In this document: one piece after another, positions 1 through 7,715 of the stretch | Position numbering within the stretch: position 1 is the stretch's first letter | Layout: every line of letters begins with the position of its first letter | Source of the DNA: Micrococcaceae bacterium Sec5.1 | Lineage (GTDB): Bacteria > Actinomycetota > Actinomycetes > Actinomycetales > Micrococcaceae | DNA length: 64,000 nucleotides | NCBI GenBank assembly: GCA_039636795.1 | Contig: CP143430.1 | Span: 4,774,001-4,838,000, forward strand | Direction: 5' to 3' | Notes under the pieces: model-generated | The model's database searches: none | The model's input: only the letters and a program-made list of their open reading frames with translations | Told to the model about the DNA's origin: nothing | Translations under genes and position numbers: made by a program

Positions 1-1016
1 TGCTGGACGAGGCGCAGTTCGTGAAGAACCACCAATCCAAGGCATACCAGTGCGCGCGCAAGCTGCCGGCCCGGTTCAAACTGGCCATCACGGGCACTCC
101 GCTGGAGAACAACCTCATGGAGTTCTGGGCGCTGACATCGATCGTGGCGCCTGGCCTGTTCCCGAGTCCCAAGCGGTTCGCGGAAAACTACCAGAAGCCG
201 GTGGAGAAGAACGGTGACTCGGCGCAGTTGGCCAAGCTCCGGCGTCGTGTCCGTCCACTGATGATGCGCCGCACCAAAGAGCAGGTCATCAAGGACCTGC
301 CGCCCAAGCAGGAACAGGTCCTGGAAGTAGTGCTCAACCCGCGGCACCAGAAGGTTTACCAGACGCATCTGCAGCGCGAGCGCCAGAAGATCCTGGGGCT
401 GATCGACGACGTCAACAAGAACCGCTTCACGATCTTCCAGTCCCTGACGTTGCTCAGGCAGCTGAGTTTGGATGCGTCGTTGGTGGATTCGTCGTTGTCA
501 GGGGTGCGGTCGTCCAAGCTCGATGTGCTCTTCGAACAACTGGAAGACCTCATTTCCGAGGGACACAGGGCCCTGATCTTCAGCCAGTTCACGGGATTCC
601 TGGGCAAGGTGCGTGAGCGTTTGGACGCTGAGGGCGTGGAGTACTGCTACCTCGACGGCAGCACCCGGAACCGCGGCGACGTCGTCAGCGAGTTCAAGAA
701 CGGCGTTGCTCCGGTGTTCCTGATTTCGCTGAAGGCCGGTGGCTTCGGGCTCAACCTGACCGAGGCGGATTACGTGTTCCTGCTGGACCCGTGGTGGAAC
801 CCGGCATCCGAAGCACAGGCTGTGGACCGTACCCACAGGATCGGGCAGGCCCGGAACGTCATGGTCTACCGTTTGGTCGCGAAGGACACTATCGAGGAAA
901 AGGTCATGGCTCTGAAGGCCAAGAAGTCGCAGCTGTTCGCGGATGTGATGGAAGGCGATGCGCTGGCTGGTGGCTCGTTGACGGCGGATGACCTGGCGGC
1001 GCTGTTCGCGGAATAA
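1..1016 (+). CDS. SNF2-family DEAD/DEAH-box helicase, C-terminal part (5' truncated by window)
   Basis: The reading frame is open from the first bases, so only the end of the gene is present. The Walker B/motif II sequence DEAQ is encoded at 6-17, followed by the SNF2 motif III sequence GTPLENN. Further on are the helicase C-terminal motifs LIFSQF, SLKAGGFGLNL and RTHRIGQ (about 826-846), with the arginine finger in the last. This order is typical of Swi2/Snf2 ATPases that translocate on duplex DNA. A valine codon at 21 could be mistaken for a start, but the family motif runs through it. A strong palindrome follows the stop codon. The family is certain; the cellular role cannot be read from this fragment. 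Confidence 0.93.
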   Translation, partial: LDEAQFVKNHQSKAYQCARKLPARFKLAITGTPLENNLMEFWALTSIVAPGLFPSPKRFAENYQKPVEKNGDSAQLAKLRRRVRPLMMRRTKEQVIKDLPPKQEQVLEVVLNPRHQKVYQTHLQRERQKILGLIDDVNKNRFTIFQSLTLLRQLSLDASLVDSSLSGVRSSKLDVLFEQLEDLISEGHRALIFSQFTGFLGKVRERLDAEGVEYCYLDGSTRNRGDVVSEFKNGVAPVFLISLKAGGFGLNLTEADYVFLLDPWWNPASEAQAVDRTHRIGQARNVMVYRLVAKDTIEEKVMALKAKKSQLFADVMEGDALAGGSLTADDLAALFAE

Positions 1017-1022
1017 TCTCCG

Positions 1023-1084
1023 CAAGTAACTCGCAATTGTGGTTGTTCCCAGCGCTGGGAACAACCACTAATGCCAGTCAGTTG
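1023..1084. repeat. 62-bp dispersed palindromic element, copy 1
   Basis: Arms of 23 bp (1023-1045 and 1062-1084) flank a 16-nt centre that is itself palindromic, so the core 1039-1068 is a perfect 15+15 inverted repeat. The right arm is identical to the right arm of the element at 55512-55573, and the loop length is the same. Copy 1's left arm matches copy 2's at 18 of 23 positions. It lies between the convergent helicase and MFS genes and may act as a bidirectional terminator. Confidence 0.85.
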
Positions 1085-1093
1085 GGCCTGGGA

Positions 1094-2272
1094 TCAGTCG
1101 TCCAGCCGCACCCCGCGCAGCAACAGCATCGTTCCGCCAACTGCCACCGCGGAGGCAAGGAACACACCCGCCGCGCCGAGTCCGACGGCCACAACTCCGA
1201 TCGCGCTCGGCAGGACAACTTGGCCCACCCTGTTGCCGGCGAGCCTCAAGGCCAGCGCGCGTCCGCGTTGGCCTTCGGGCGCCTGGGCTGAGAGCCAGGA
1301 CATCGTCAATGGCTGGCCGATTCCCAAGCCAAGGCCGAGGAACGCCATGACGACGAAGAGCAACCACATGGGCATCGGAATTGCCGCTACTGCCAGCGAC
1401 ACTGCGGAAACTGCAAGGCTCAGAACCAGCAGCCTCATCCGTCCCAGTTTCCGGGACATGTTGCCAAGCCCCAGCCGCGAAACCATGGACAACACCGCTC
1501 GAACAGTCAGCATCAGGCCAACAGTTGCCGCACTCAGGCCCCGCTCTGCGCCAAGGGCGGGCAGATAGACGACAGTCAGGTCAACCACTGCCAGGACGGT
1601 AGCGCTCGTTGCCAATGCCCGGACCACACCAGGGGTTTTGAGCAATGCCATGGCGCCGCCCTTGGCGCCAGCGGATCCGTTGGACATGCGTCTTCTCCGG
1701 CTAACCTTCGACGAGACCACAAAAGTAGTCACGAAGAGCACCAGGCTCATGGCCGTCGCCAGAAGGAAGATGGCATTCGTATCCGGGCGGACGGAGGCGC
1801 CGCCCACCAAGGAAATCGCCAACGGTCCAAGTGCCTGTCCCAGCGACGCGGCGAACGTCAGATACCCGAACGCAGAGTCCAAGCGCGCCGACTCTGCATT
1901 GTTCGCAACGACCGCCTGCTGCCCCACCACACAAGCGAGCTGCCCGGCGCCAAGAAGCGCTGTTCCGGCCACCAGCGCGGGAACCGACGTTCCGAAGAAC
2001 AGCAGAAAAGCGGAACAACCCAGCACGACGGCGGACCCGATCGCCATGAGCCTACGTTCACCAAGGCGGTCCACCAGTCCGCCGATCGGCAGCGCGAGGA
2101 GTAGCGGGAAGACTGCGTAGCTTGCAGCGAGAAGACCGAGCGCAAACCCGGGGACGTCCAGTTCCAACGCCCTGTAGCTGGTGGCTGGCCGGACCAGAAA
2201 GGTGACGGCCTGGATGAGGGCCGAGTGGATCAGAAGTGCAATGGACGAGCGTCGCCCCAGTTCGCCAATCAT
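1094..2272 (-). CDS. MFS transporter
   Basis: A 392-residue protein with about twelve hydrophobic segments in two halves. A motif-A-like loop, GLVDRLGERR, follows the second segment (near residue 65), and a related loop, NMSRKLGRMR, occurs in the second half. It fits a 12-TM major facilitator permease in the cytoplasmic membrane; the substrate is not evident. The start overlaps the stop of the upstream GntR gene by four bases (ATGA), so the two are translated as one operon and the regulator probably controls the transporter. A drug or metabolite exporter is as likely as an importer. Confidence 0.85.
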   Translation of the reverse strand: MIGELGRRSSIALLIHSALIQAVTFLVRPATSYRALELDVPGFALGLLAASYAVFPLLLALPIGGLVDRLGERRLMAIGSAVVLGCSAFLLFFGTSVPALVAGTALLGAGQLACVVGQQAVVANNAESARLDSAFGYLTFAASLGQALGPLAISLVGGASVRPDTNAIFLLATAMSLVLFVTTFVVSSKVSRRRRMSNGSAGAKGGAMALLKTPGVVRALATSATVLAVVDLTVVYLPALGAERGLSAATVGLMLTVRAVLSMVSRLGLGNMSRKLGRMRLLVLSLAVSAVSLAVAAIPMPMWLLFVVMAFLGLGLGIGQPLTMSWLSAQAPEGQRGRALALRLAGNRVGQVVLPSAIGVVAVGLGAAGVFLASAVAVGGTMLLLRGVRLDD

Positions 2273-2934
2273 TCGTTCACGAGACCCGCGCCTGAAATGG
2301 CACGCAGCGTCTCATCCCGGGCGGCGATGACGTGGTCGAACGCGATTTTTGCTGCCTTGTCCGGCTTCTTGGAAGCTATGGCTTCCACGAGTACCCGGTG
2401 GTCGGCGAGGGCCTCTTCCCGACGGTCAGGGGAGTTGTTGGTGAAATGCCGGTAGCGCTCAACCTGGCTTGAGATCTGGTCATGGAACCGTTGAGCCCAC
2501 GAGTTACCAGCTATAGCTGCGATGGTGGCGTGCAGTTTCACGCCATACTTCATGGCTTCATCAGCGAATCCCACCATGGCTGCATTGCGTTCAAGGATCC
2601 CCTGCAACTTCTCAATATCCTCCACGGCCGCCTTGGCACACGCTTCGCGGGCCATCAGCGATTCCAGTGCAGCCCGGACGTCGTACAGTTCGGAAATTGC
2701 CGTCTCATCCAGCACCGGAACCAGCACTCCCCCGGTGGCTTGCTGTTCCAGGAGGCTCTCGGAAATGAGGCGCCGGATGGCTTCCCGCAGAGGCGTACGG
2801 CTGACGCGTAGCTCGGTGGCCATCGCTGGCTCGTAGATGCGCTCCCCGGGTTTGAGCTCGAGGCTGAGGATGCGCCGTTTGAGCTCGCTATAGACGAGAT
2901 GTGCTCCGGTGTTCCGTGGTTGTGGATCTGCCAT
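2269..2934 (-). CDS. GntR-family regulator, FadR/FCD subfamily
   Basis: About 221 residues. An N-terminal winged helix carries the GntR signature around VSRTPLREAIRRL, and a C-terminal all-helical FCD ligand domain contains DVRAALE, H (in KLHATIA) and DHRVLVEAI, the usual metal/ligand histidine positions. I place the start at 2934 (MADPQ), preceded by GAGGGG about 9 nt upstream; the longer frame to 3000 would run through the operator palindrome. The downstream MFS gene overlaps by 4 bp. FCD regulators usually sense organic acids or sugar acids; the ligand here is unknown. Confidence 0.85.
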   Translation of the reverse strand: MADPQPRNTGAHLVYSELKRRILSLELKPGERIYEPAMATELRVSRTPLREAIRRLISESLLEQQATGGVLVPVLDETAISELYDVRAALESLMAREACAKAAVEDIEKLQGILERNAAMVGFADEAMKYGVKLHATIAAIAGNSWAQRFHDQISSQVERYRHFTNNSPDRREEALADHRVLVEAIASKKPDKAAKIAFDHVIAARDETLRAISGAGLVNE

Positions 2935-2963
2935 GCCGTGCCGCCCCTCAAGAGAAGTGTACT

Positions 2964-2979
2964 TGTATACATCTATACA
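2964..2979. promoter_or_regulatory. Candidate GntR/FadR operator
   Basis: A perfect palindrome TGTATA-N4-TATACA sits about 30 bp upstream of the chosen GntR start. Its form matches FadR-subfamily operators (TNGTNNNACNA-like). Autoregulation of the gntR-MFS operon is inferred from position only. Confidence 0.6.
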
Positions 2980-3005
2980 GTTCGTGGGAATGGTGAGCAA
3001 ACCGG

Positions 3006-3074
3006 AAGCAACCCGGGGTCACTTATGGCCCCTTCCGAGGCGAAACATGGGCCATATGTGACCCCGCGTTGCTT
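3006..3074. repeat. Long imperfect palindrome between divergent gntR and GH30 genes
   Basis: Arms of about 27 nt (3006-3032 and 3048-3074) pair with only a few mismatches around a short loop; the core arm reads GGGGTCAC-T/A-TATGGCCC. It lies between the gntR operator and the start of the glycosidase. It could be an operator, a cruciform or another dispersed element; no second copy was seen in this window. Confidence 0.65.
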
Positions 3075-3220
3075 GAATGGAGGTGACCACTTCTGACCAA
3101 CCCCGTTCGAGCCTGTTCGAGTGCCTTGTTGCCCCGTCAGGGGCCTCATAGTGTCGCATTGCCCAGCCTTCCCAAAGCCGGGCCAAGCACCCGAGACAAC
3201 CCCGACGATGAGGTCCACCC

Positions 3221-6200
3221 ATGGCGTTTACCGCGCGAAGAATCCGAAGGCCAGTGGCTGTGCTGGCGGCAGCTGTCACTGCCGCAGCGAGCCTGGCGCT
3301 CATGCCCGCAACAGCCACGACAGCAACAGCGGACGATGCAACAGCCGTAACCATCACCCCCAATCCCGCCAGCCGGGGCAAGGCCTTTGAAGGTTGGGGA
3401 ACGAGCCTGGTGTGGTTTGCGAATGCGACGGCGGGCTACTCCCCCGAGCTGCGTGAAGAGCTGTACCAGAAGGTCTTCGGCGAGGACGGCCTCAACCTCA
3501 ACATCGCCCGTTACAACGTGGGCGGCGGCAACGCCTCGGACGTAGCCAATTATCTCAACGACGGCAGCGCTGTGGAGGGATGGTGGAAGCCGGTCACCGA
3601 CGCGCAGGCCGGCCAGGCGCCGTCGAACCTTTACAACCCCGACGGGACAGTCGACAAAACACAAGCCAACAAGCTCGCGTTCCTGAACCAGTGGAACCCG
3701 GATGACCCCGCGTCGTACAACCCCGACGCCGATCAGAACCAACGGTGGTGGGTGGAGCGCCTCGCCGCCGACCAACAAATCACCCACTGGGAAGCCTTCA
3801 GTAACTCCCCACCCTGGTTCATGACCAAGAGCGGCTACGTATCCGGCCAGGTCAACACCAGCAAGGGCGAAAACCTGCTACCCGAAGCCGAGGGTAAGTT
3901 CGCCGCCTACATGAGGCACGCCGTCGAGCTTCTCGAAAAGGGCAGTGGCATCAAGATGGACACTATCGATCCGTTCAACGAGCCGAACTCGGGCTACTGG
4001 GGCACGGACATCAACGCCGCAACCGGCAAACCGCCCACCACGTATACGCAAAAGCAGGAGGGTGCCCTGATCTACCCTGCCGCCCAGGATCGCGTCACCA
4101 AACTCCTGGCCGCGGAGCTGGGGAAGGGCAGCACGGATGCCGTCATCTCGGGGATGGACGAGACGGATCCCACCAAGTTCATGACCAACTGGAACGGCTA
4201 CAGCCAAGAGGCCAAGGACGCGGTCGGTCAGCTCAATGTCCACACTTACGGAACCAATGATCGCCGCCGGGTCCGCGACCTCGCCAACTCCACGGACAAG
4301 CCGCTGTGGATGAGCGAAGTGGGCGGATTCTGGACGGGCAACCCGGCGCTCGGCGATTCCACCAGCGGCTGGGACCGTTCCAACATCACCAACGGCCTGG
4401 GCATTGCAGGGCGCATGGTGAACGACCTCCGCGAACTCGAACCGGACGCGTGGGTCTTCTGGCAGCCTGTGGAGGACACCTACAAGCAGGAGAAAGCGGA
4501 CAAGGGCTGGGGTTCCATCTATGTTGACTTCGACTGCAATTACGAGGGCCGCGAAGGCTTCTCCAACCGCCGGCTCAATGACGGGGCCACTCAGGAACAA
4601 GCCAAGTGCAAGGTCCTGACCAACCAGAAGTACAACACCACCCGCAACTTCACCCACTACATCCGTCCGGGCGACTTCCTCATCCAGAACGACAACGCCA
4701 AGACCGCCAGCGCCCTCCGCGCGGACGGAAACGGCGCCACCCTTGTCCACTTCAATGACACCCCGACGCCGGAAAAGGTCACCATCGATCTCAGCCGTTT
4801 TGGCAGCATCGCGCCAGGCTCTACGGTCACGCCGGTGGTCACCAGCAAGTCCCCGCTGGATGACATCGAGAAGAACGCGCTGGTGAAAGGTGCGCCTGTC
4901 GCCGTCAACACCACGTCAAAGTCCGCCACGCTTGAGGTTCCTGCCGCCTCAGTGGTGACGTTCGTCGTCGACGCCGTCAGCGGAGTTTCAGACGACGCCG
5001 CGCCTGTGCAGGACGGCCACAGCTATCACCTCACCGGTGAGGCAAGCGGCAAGTACCTGACGGCTCGTGCGGACGGTTCTTCCTCGATCGAAGAACTGGG
5101 TACGGACGCTGCGGGCGTGGCTCCGCAGATTTGGACGTTCAACGCAGTGAATGCTGACGATGAGTTTGCGAATGATCGCCGTTGGGTCCTGACGAACAAG
5201 GACGGCCGGGTGCTCACAGGCAATGGTGGTGTGCTGAACGCCAGTCAATCCGGTGCTGCTACGCTTGCTTCCCTGACCTTGGACCAAGCCAAGGCGACTC
5301 CTGCTGCACAGTGGATAGTGACAACGGAGAACGGCAAGCACTGGTCGCTGGTCAACGCCGGGGCTGCAATTGCCCTGCAGGTTTCGGCTAACCAAACTGC
5401 TGTTGGAACGTCCGTGGGGTTGGCGTCTTCTACGGGAACCACGGCTACAGCAACGGGCAACCCGCATCAGTCCTGGGCCTTCACGGACATCGCCGACTTG
5501 AAACTTCTGGGCACTCAGCCTTTGGAGCTCAGCACGCTCACCGGTGTCGCACCTGTCCTCCCCAGCACGGTGACTCCGCTCTACAAAGCCGGCCCGGGCA
5601 AACCGCTTGCAGTCACGTGGTCCCCTGTAGATCCAGCAGCGTGGCAGAAGGAAGGGAAGGTTGCACTCCACGGTTCAGGTGTTGATCCGTACGGCCAGAC
5701 GTTCACTGATGCGCTCTTGACTGTGACTGTAGGGCAGTACGTGGCAACGGATGCGGCGTCTGTGACTGTTGGTGTCGGCTCCACTTTGGCCTCGGTCCAA
5801 GCGGCAGCGCCGAGCACGGTCCCCGGCCAAATCGCTGACGGTCCTGCCCGCAATCCACTGCCCGTGGCGTGGGACTGGTCTTCCTTTGATGCTTCAGCGC
5901 TGCAATCCACAGGTTCAGTGACCGTTCCGGGTAAGGCCGGCTCCCTGTCCGCGACCCTCACCGTCGTGGTGGTGGACCGTGTTCCGAGCAGCAACATCTG
6001 CAAGGACGATCCCACCACGGCAGCAACCGCCAGCTACACCGAGGGCTCCTACATCGCCAAGAACACGTGCGACGCCAACGCCTCCACCCGCTGGTCCAAC
6101 TGGGTAAGCGGTGGCCGGGCCGGTGACAGCCTGAGCTACGCCTTCAGCCGGGACTACACCGTTTCCTCCGTGGCCGTGACGTCTGCGGAAAAAGCGGCGC

Positions 6201-6742
6201 AGAGCCTCAAGATCCAGTACCAGGACGCCGCTGGCATCTGGAAGTATACGTCCGCCGGAACCATCACGGGACTCTCGACGGCGGCACCGGTCACCGTCCT
6301 CTTCGACCCCGTGACCACCCGCGGGATCAGGGTTTCGTTCGTGACCACGGGTTCGTACACAAAGGTCGCTGAAGTGGCCATCGCCGGTTCCCGCTTGGCG
6401 GATGCCGGGCTCGCCGATCTCGGCAGGCTCCTTGTGAACCAAGCCTCGGTCGTGGGTTTTGCTGCCGGAACCAGCGACTATCGGGTGTTGTCGACGTCGG
6501 CGACTCCCGCCGTCGTCGGCTACCCGCTGGACACCAACGCGAAGGTTACGGTCCAGCAGCCCACCGCTGAAAACCCGACGGCGGTAGTCACCGTGACGGC
6601 GCCCGACGGGACCACGAAGGATTACCGGCTGACGTTCTCCACCGGTAAGGACGCGTGCAAGAGCAATGGATGGAAGACGAGTCCGGCGCCGGTGTTCGGT
6701 GACCAGGGCGAGTGCGTGAGCTACTTCACCGAGGGGAAGTAG
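3221..6742 (+). CDS. Secreted modular GH30-type glycosidase (endo-beta-1,6-galactanase-like)
   Basis: 1173 residues. A Sec signal peptide (about 1-37, AxA-rich) is followed by a GH30-like catalytic barrel and its beta domain (about 45-585). Glu254 in DPFNEPN is the likely acid/base and Glu366 in WMSEVGG the likely nucleophile. A ricin/RICIN-like trefoil follows (about 590-755), then two bacterial Ig-like (Big_4-type) domains (about 755-925), a discoidin/F5-8C-like carbohydrate-binding domain (about 930-1060) and a C-terminal beta domain. GAGG upstream supports the ATG at 3221. The layout indicates extracellular attack on plant or microbial polysaccharide; galactan is the best guess from the barrel motifs, not proven. 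A terminator hairpin follows. Confidence 0.85.
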   Translation: MAFTARRIRRPVAVLAAAVTAAASLALMPATATTATADDATAVTITPNPASRGKAFEGWGTSLVWFANATAGYSPELREELYQKVFGEDGLNLNIARYNVGGGNASDVANYLNDGSAVEGWWKPVTDAQAGQAPSNLYNPDGTVDKTQANKLAFLNQWNPDDPASYNPDADQNQRWWVERLAADQQITHWEAFSNSPPWFMTKSGYVSGQVNTSKGENLLPEAEGKFAAYMRHAVELLEKGSGIKMDTIDPFNEPNSGYWGTDINAATGKPPTTYTQKQEGALIYPAAQDRVTKLLAAELGKGSTDAVISGMDETDPTKFMTNWNGYSQEAKDAVGQLNVHTYGTNDRRRVRDLANSTDKPLWMSEVGGFWTGNPALGDSTSGWDRSNITNGLGIAGRMVNDLRELEPDAWVFWQPVEDTYKQEKADKGWGSIYVDFDCNYEGREGFSNRRLNDGATQEQAKCKVLTNQKYNTTRNFTHYIRPGDFLIQNDNAKTASALRADGNGATLVHFNDTPTPEKVTIDLSRFGSIAPGSTVTPVVTSKSPLDDIEKNALVKGAPVAVNTTSKSATLEVPAASVVTFVVDAVSGVSDDAAPVQDGHSYHLTGEASGKYLTARADGSSSIEELGTDAAGVAPQIWTFNAVNADDEFANDRRWVLTNKDGRVLTGNGGVLNASQSGAATLASLTLDQAKATPAAQWIVTTENGKHWSLVNAGAAIALQVSANQTAVGTSVGLASSTGTTATATGNPHQSWAFTDIADLKLLGTQPLELSTLTGVAPVLPSTVTPLYKAGPGKPLAVTWSPVDPAAWQKEGKVALHGSGVDPYGQTFTDALLTVTVGQYVATDAASVTVGVGSTLASVQAAAPSTVPGQIADGPARNPLPVAWDWSSFDASALQSTGSVTVPGKAGSLSATLTVVVVDRVPSSNICKDDPTTAATASYTEGSYIAKNTCDANASTRWSNWVSGGRAGDSLSYAFSRDYTVSSVAVTSAEKAAQSLKIQYQDAAGIWKYTSAGTITGLSTAAPVTVLFDPVTTRGIRVSFVTTGSYTKVAEVAIAGSRLADAGLADLGRLLVNQASVVGFAAGTSDYRVLSTSATPAVVGYPLDTNAKVTVQQPTAENPTAVVTVTAPDGTTKDYRLTFSTGKDACKSNGWKTSPAPVFGDQGECVSYFTEGK

Positions 6743-6759
6743 GCACGATTTGTCACTAC

Positions 6760-6795
6760 CCGTGCCTCCTCCAGATCCGTCCGGAGGAGGCACGG
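6760..6795 (+). terminator. Hairpin after the GH30 gene
   Basis: A perfect 13-bp stem (CCGTGCCTCCTCC with its complement) and a 10-nt loop lie directly after the stop and before the convergent GNAT gene. There is no clear U-tract, so it may act on both strands. Confidence 0.7.
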
Positions 6796-6828
6796 CGTGC
6801 TTAAACGTGTTGGCCACAGACTGATTCG

Positions 6829-7629
6829 TCAGCCACGCGCCCAGCGGTACGGGGTGGTCGTCGAGACCTTGAGCAGTCCGGAGCGCTCCAGAATTGGGCG
6901 CGAGAATTCGGTGGAGTCGCTGTGGATGAGCGTCTTACCGTTAGCGAGCGCGGACTGGGCACGGCGTGCCGTCAACGCCCGGTAAATCCCGCGGCCACGC
7001 CATTCTTGGCGGGTCGCGCCACCCCAGATTCCGGCGAAGTCGGTGCCGGGGACCGGTTCGAGCCGTCCGGCGCTGACGATTTGACCGTCCGCCTCTGCCA
7101 CCCACAGCTCCATGCTCTCGTCCAGAGAAAGCCGGCGCAGCAAGGCATCAGCCATCTCATCCGACACCGGTTCGCCGAACACCTCGTCCTGCATCGCGCT
7201 CATGGCTCGCACGTCCGGTTCGTCGACCACCTGCCGCAGCGTCACGCCGTCGGGAAGAGGCACATCTACGCTCAACGCCCGGGCTTCACCGATCGTGATC
7301 GATTCCGGATCGTCTTCAGTGAAGCCATTGTGCAACAAAGCCTCGTGCAAACCTGGAGCAAAGTCGTGTCCGCGGGTTTTCCATTCGACTTTGATGATTT
7401 CGGGTTTGGCTTGGAAGTACGCAATCGCCTCTTCGACGAGCCGCCTGACGCTTTGCTCATCCGCATCGCCGAGGTCCCGGTACGTGATGAACCCGCGGCC
7501 GCCAAGGAACGTCGCCAGACGAAGGCGGCCGTGCTCAGTGACCTCCAATGCGCTCGGAGTCTCCGCATCGGTACGAAGCTGCTGATCATAGGCTGCGAGG
7601 AGCCGGACCTTCGTCTCAAGTTGAGTCAT
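6829..7629 (-). CDS. GNAT N-acetyltransferase
   Basis: 266 residues. The GNAT fold is clear in the C-terminal half: the acetyl-CoA pyrophosphate loop RGRGIYRAL (motif A) follows strand 4 (VSAGRLEPVPGTDFAGI). The N-terminal half looks like a degenerate second GNAT domain. It is a single-gene unit, convergent with the glycosidase. The substrate is unknown; cytoplasmic small-molecule acetylation is likely. Confidence 0.8.
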   Translation of the reverse strand: MTQLETKVRLLAAYDQQLRTDAETPSALEVTEHGRLRLATFLGGRGFITYRDLGDADEQSVRRLVEEAIAYFQAKPEIIKVEWKTRGHDFAPGLHEALLHNGFTEDDPESITIGEARALSVDVPLPDGVTLRQVVDEPDVRAMSAMQDEVFGEPVSDEMADALLRRLSLDESMELWVAEADGQIVSAGRLEPVPGTDFAGIWGGATRQEWRGRGIYRALTARRAQSALANGKTLIHSDSTEFSRPILERSGLLKVSTTTPYRWARG

Positions 7630-7673
7630 TCCGCGAGCCTACTGCAACGTGGCGAGTCGCCCGATTCGATGGC

Positions 7674-7715
7674 TAGCTGCGCACAAGGCCATGCGCAACG
7701 TCGAATGCGCAGCTA
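7674..7715. terminator. Inverted repeat at the end of the DUF2264 gene
   Basis: Perfect 10-bp arms (TAGCTGCGCA and its complement) at 7674-7683 and 7706-7715; the inner arm includes the stop codon of the minus-strand DUF2264 gene. It is placed as a transcription terminator between two minus-strand units, without a U-tract. Confidence 0.5.
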
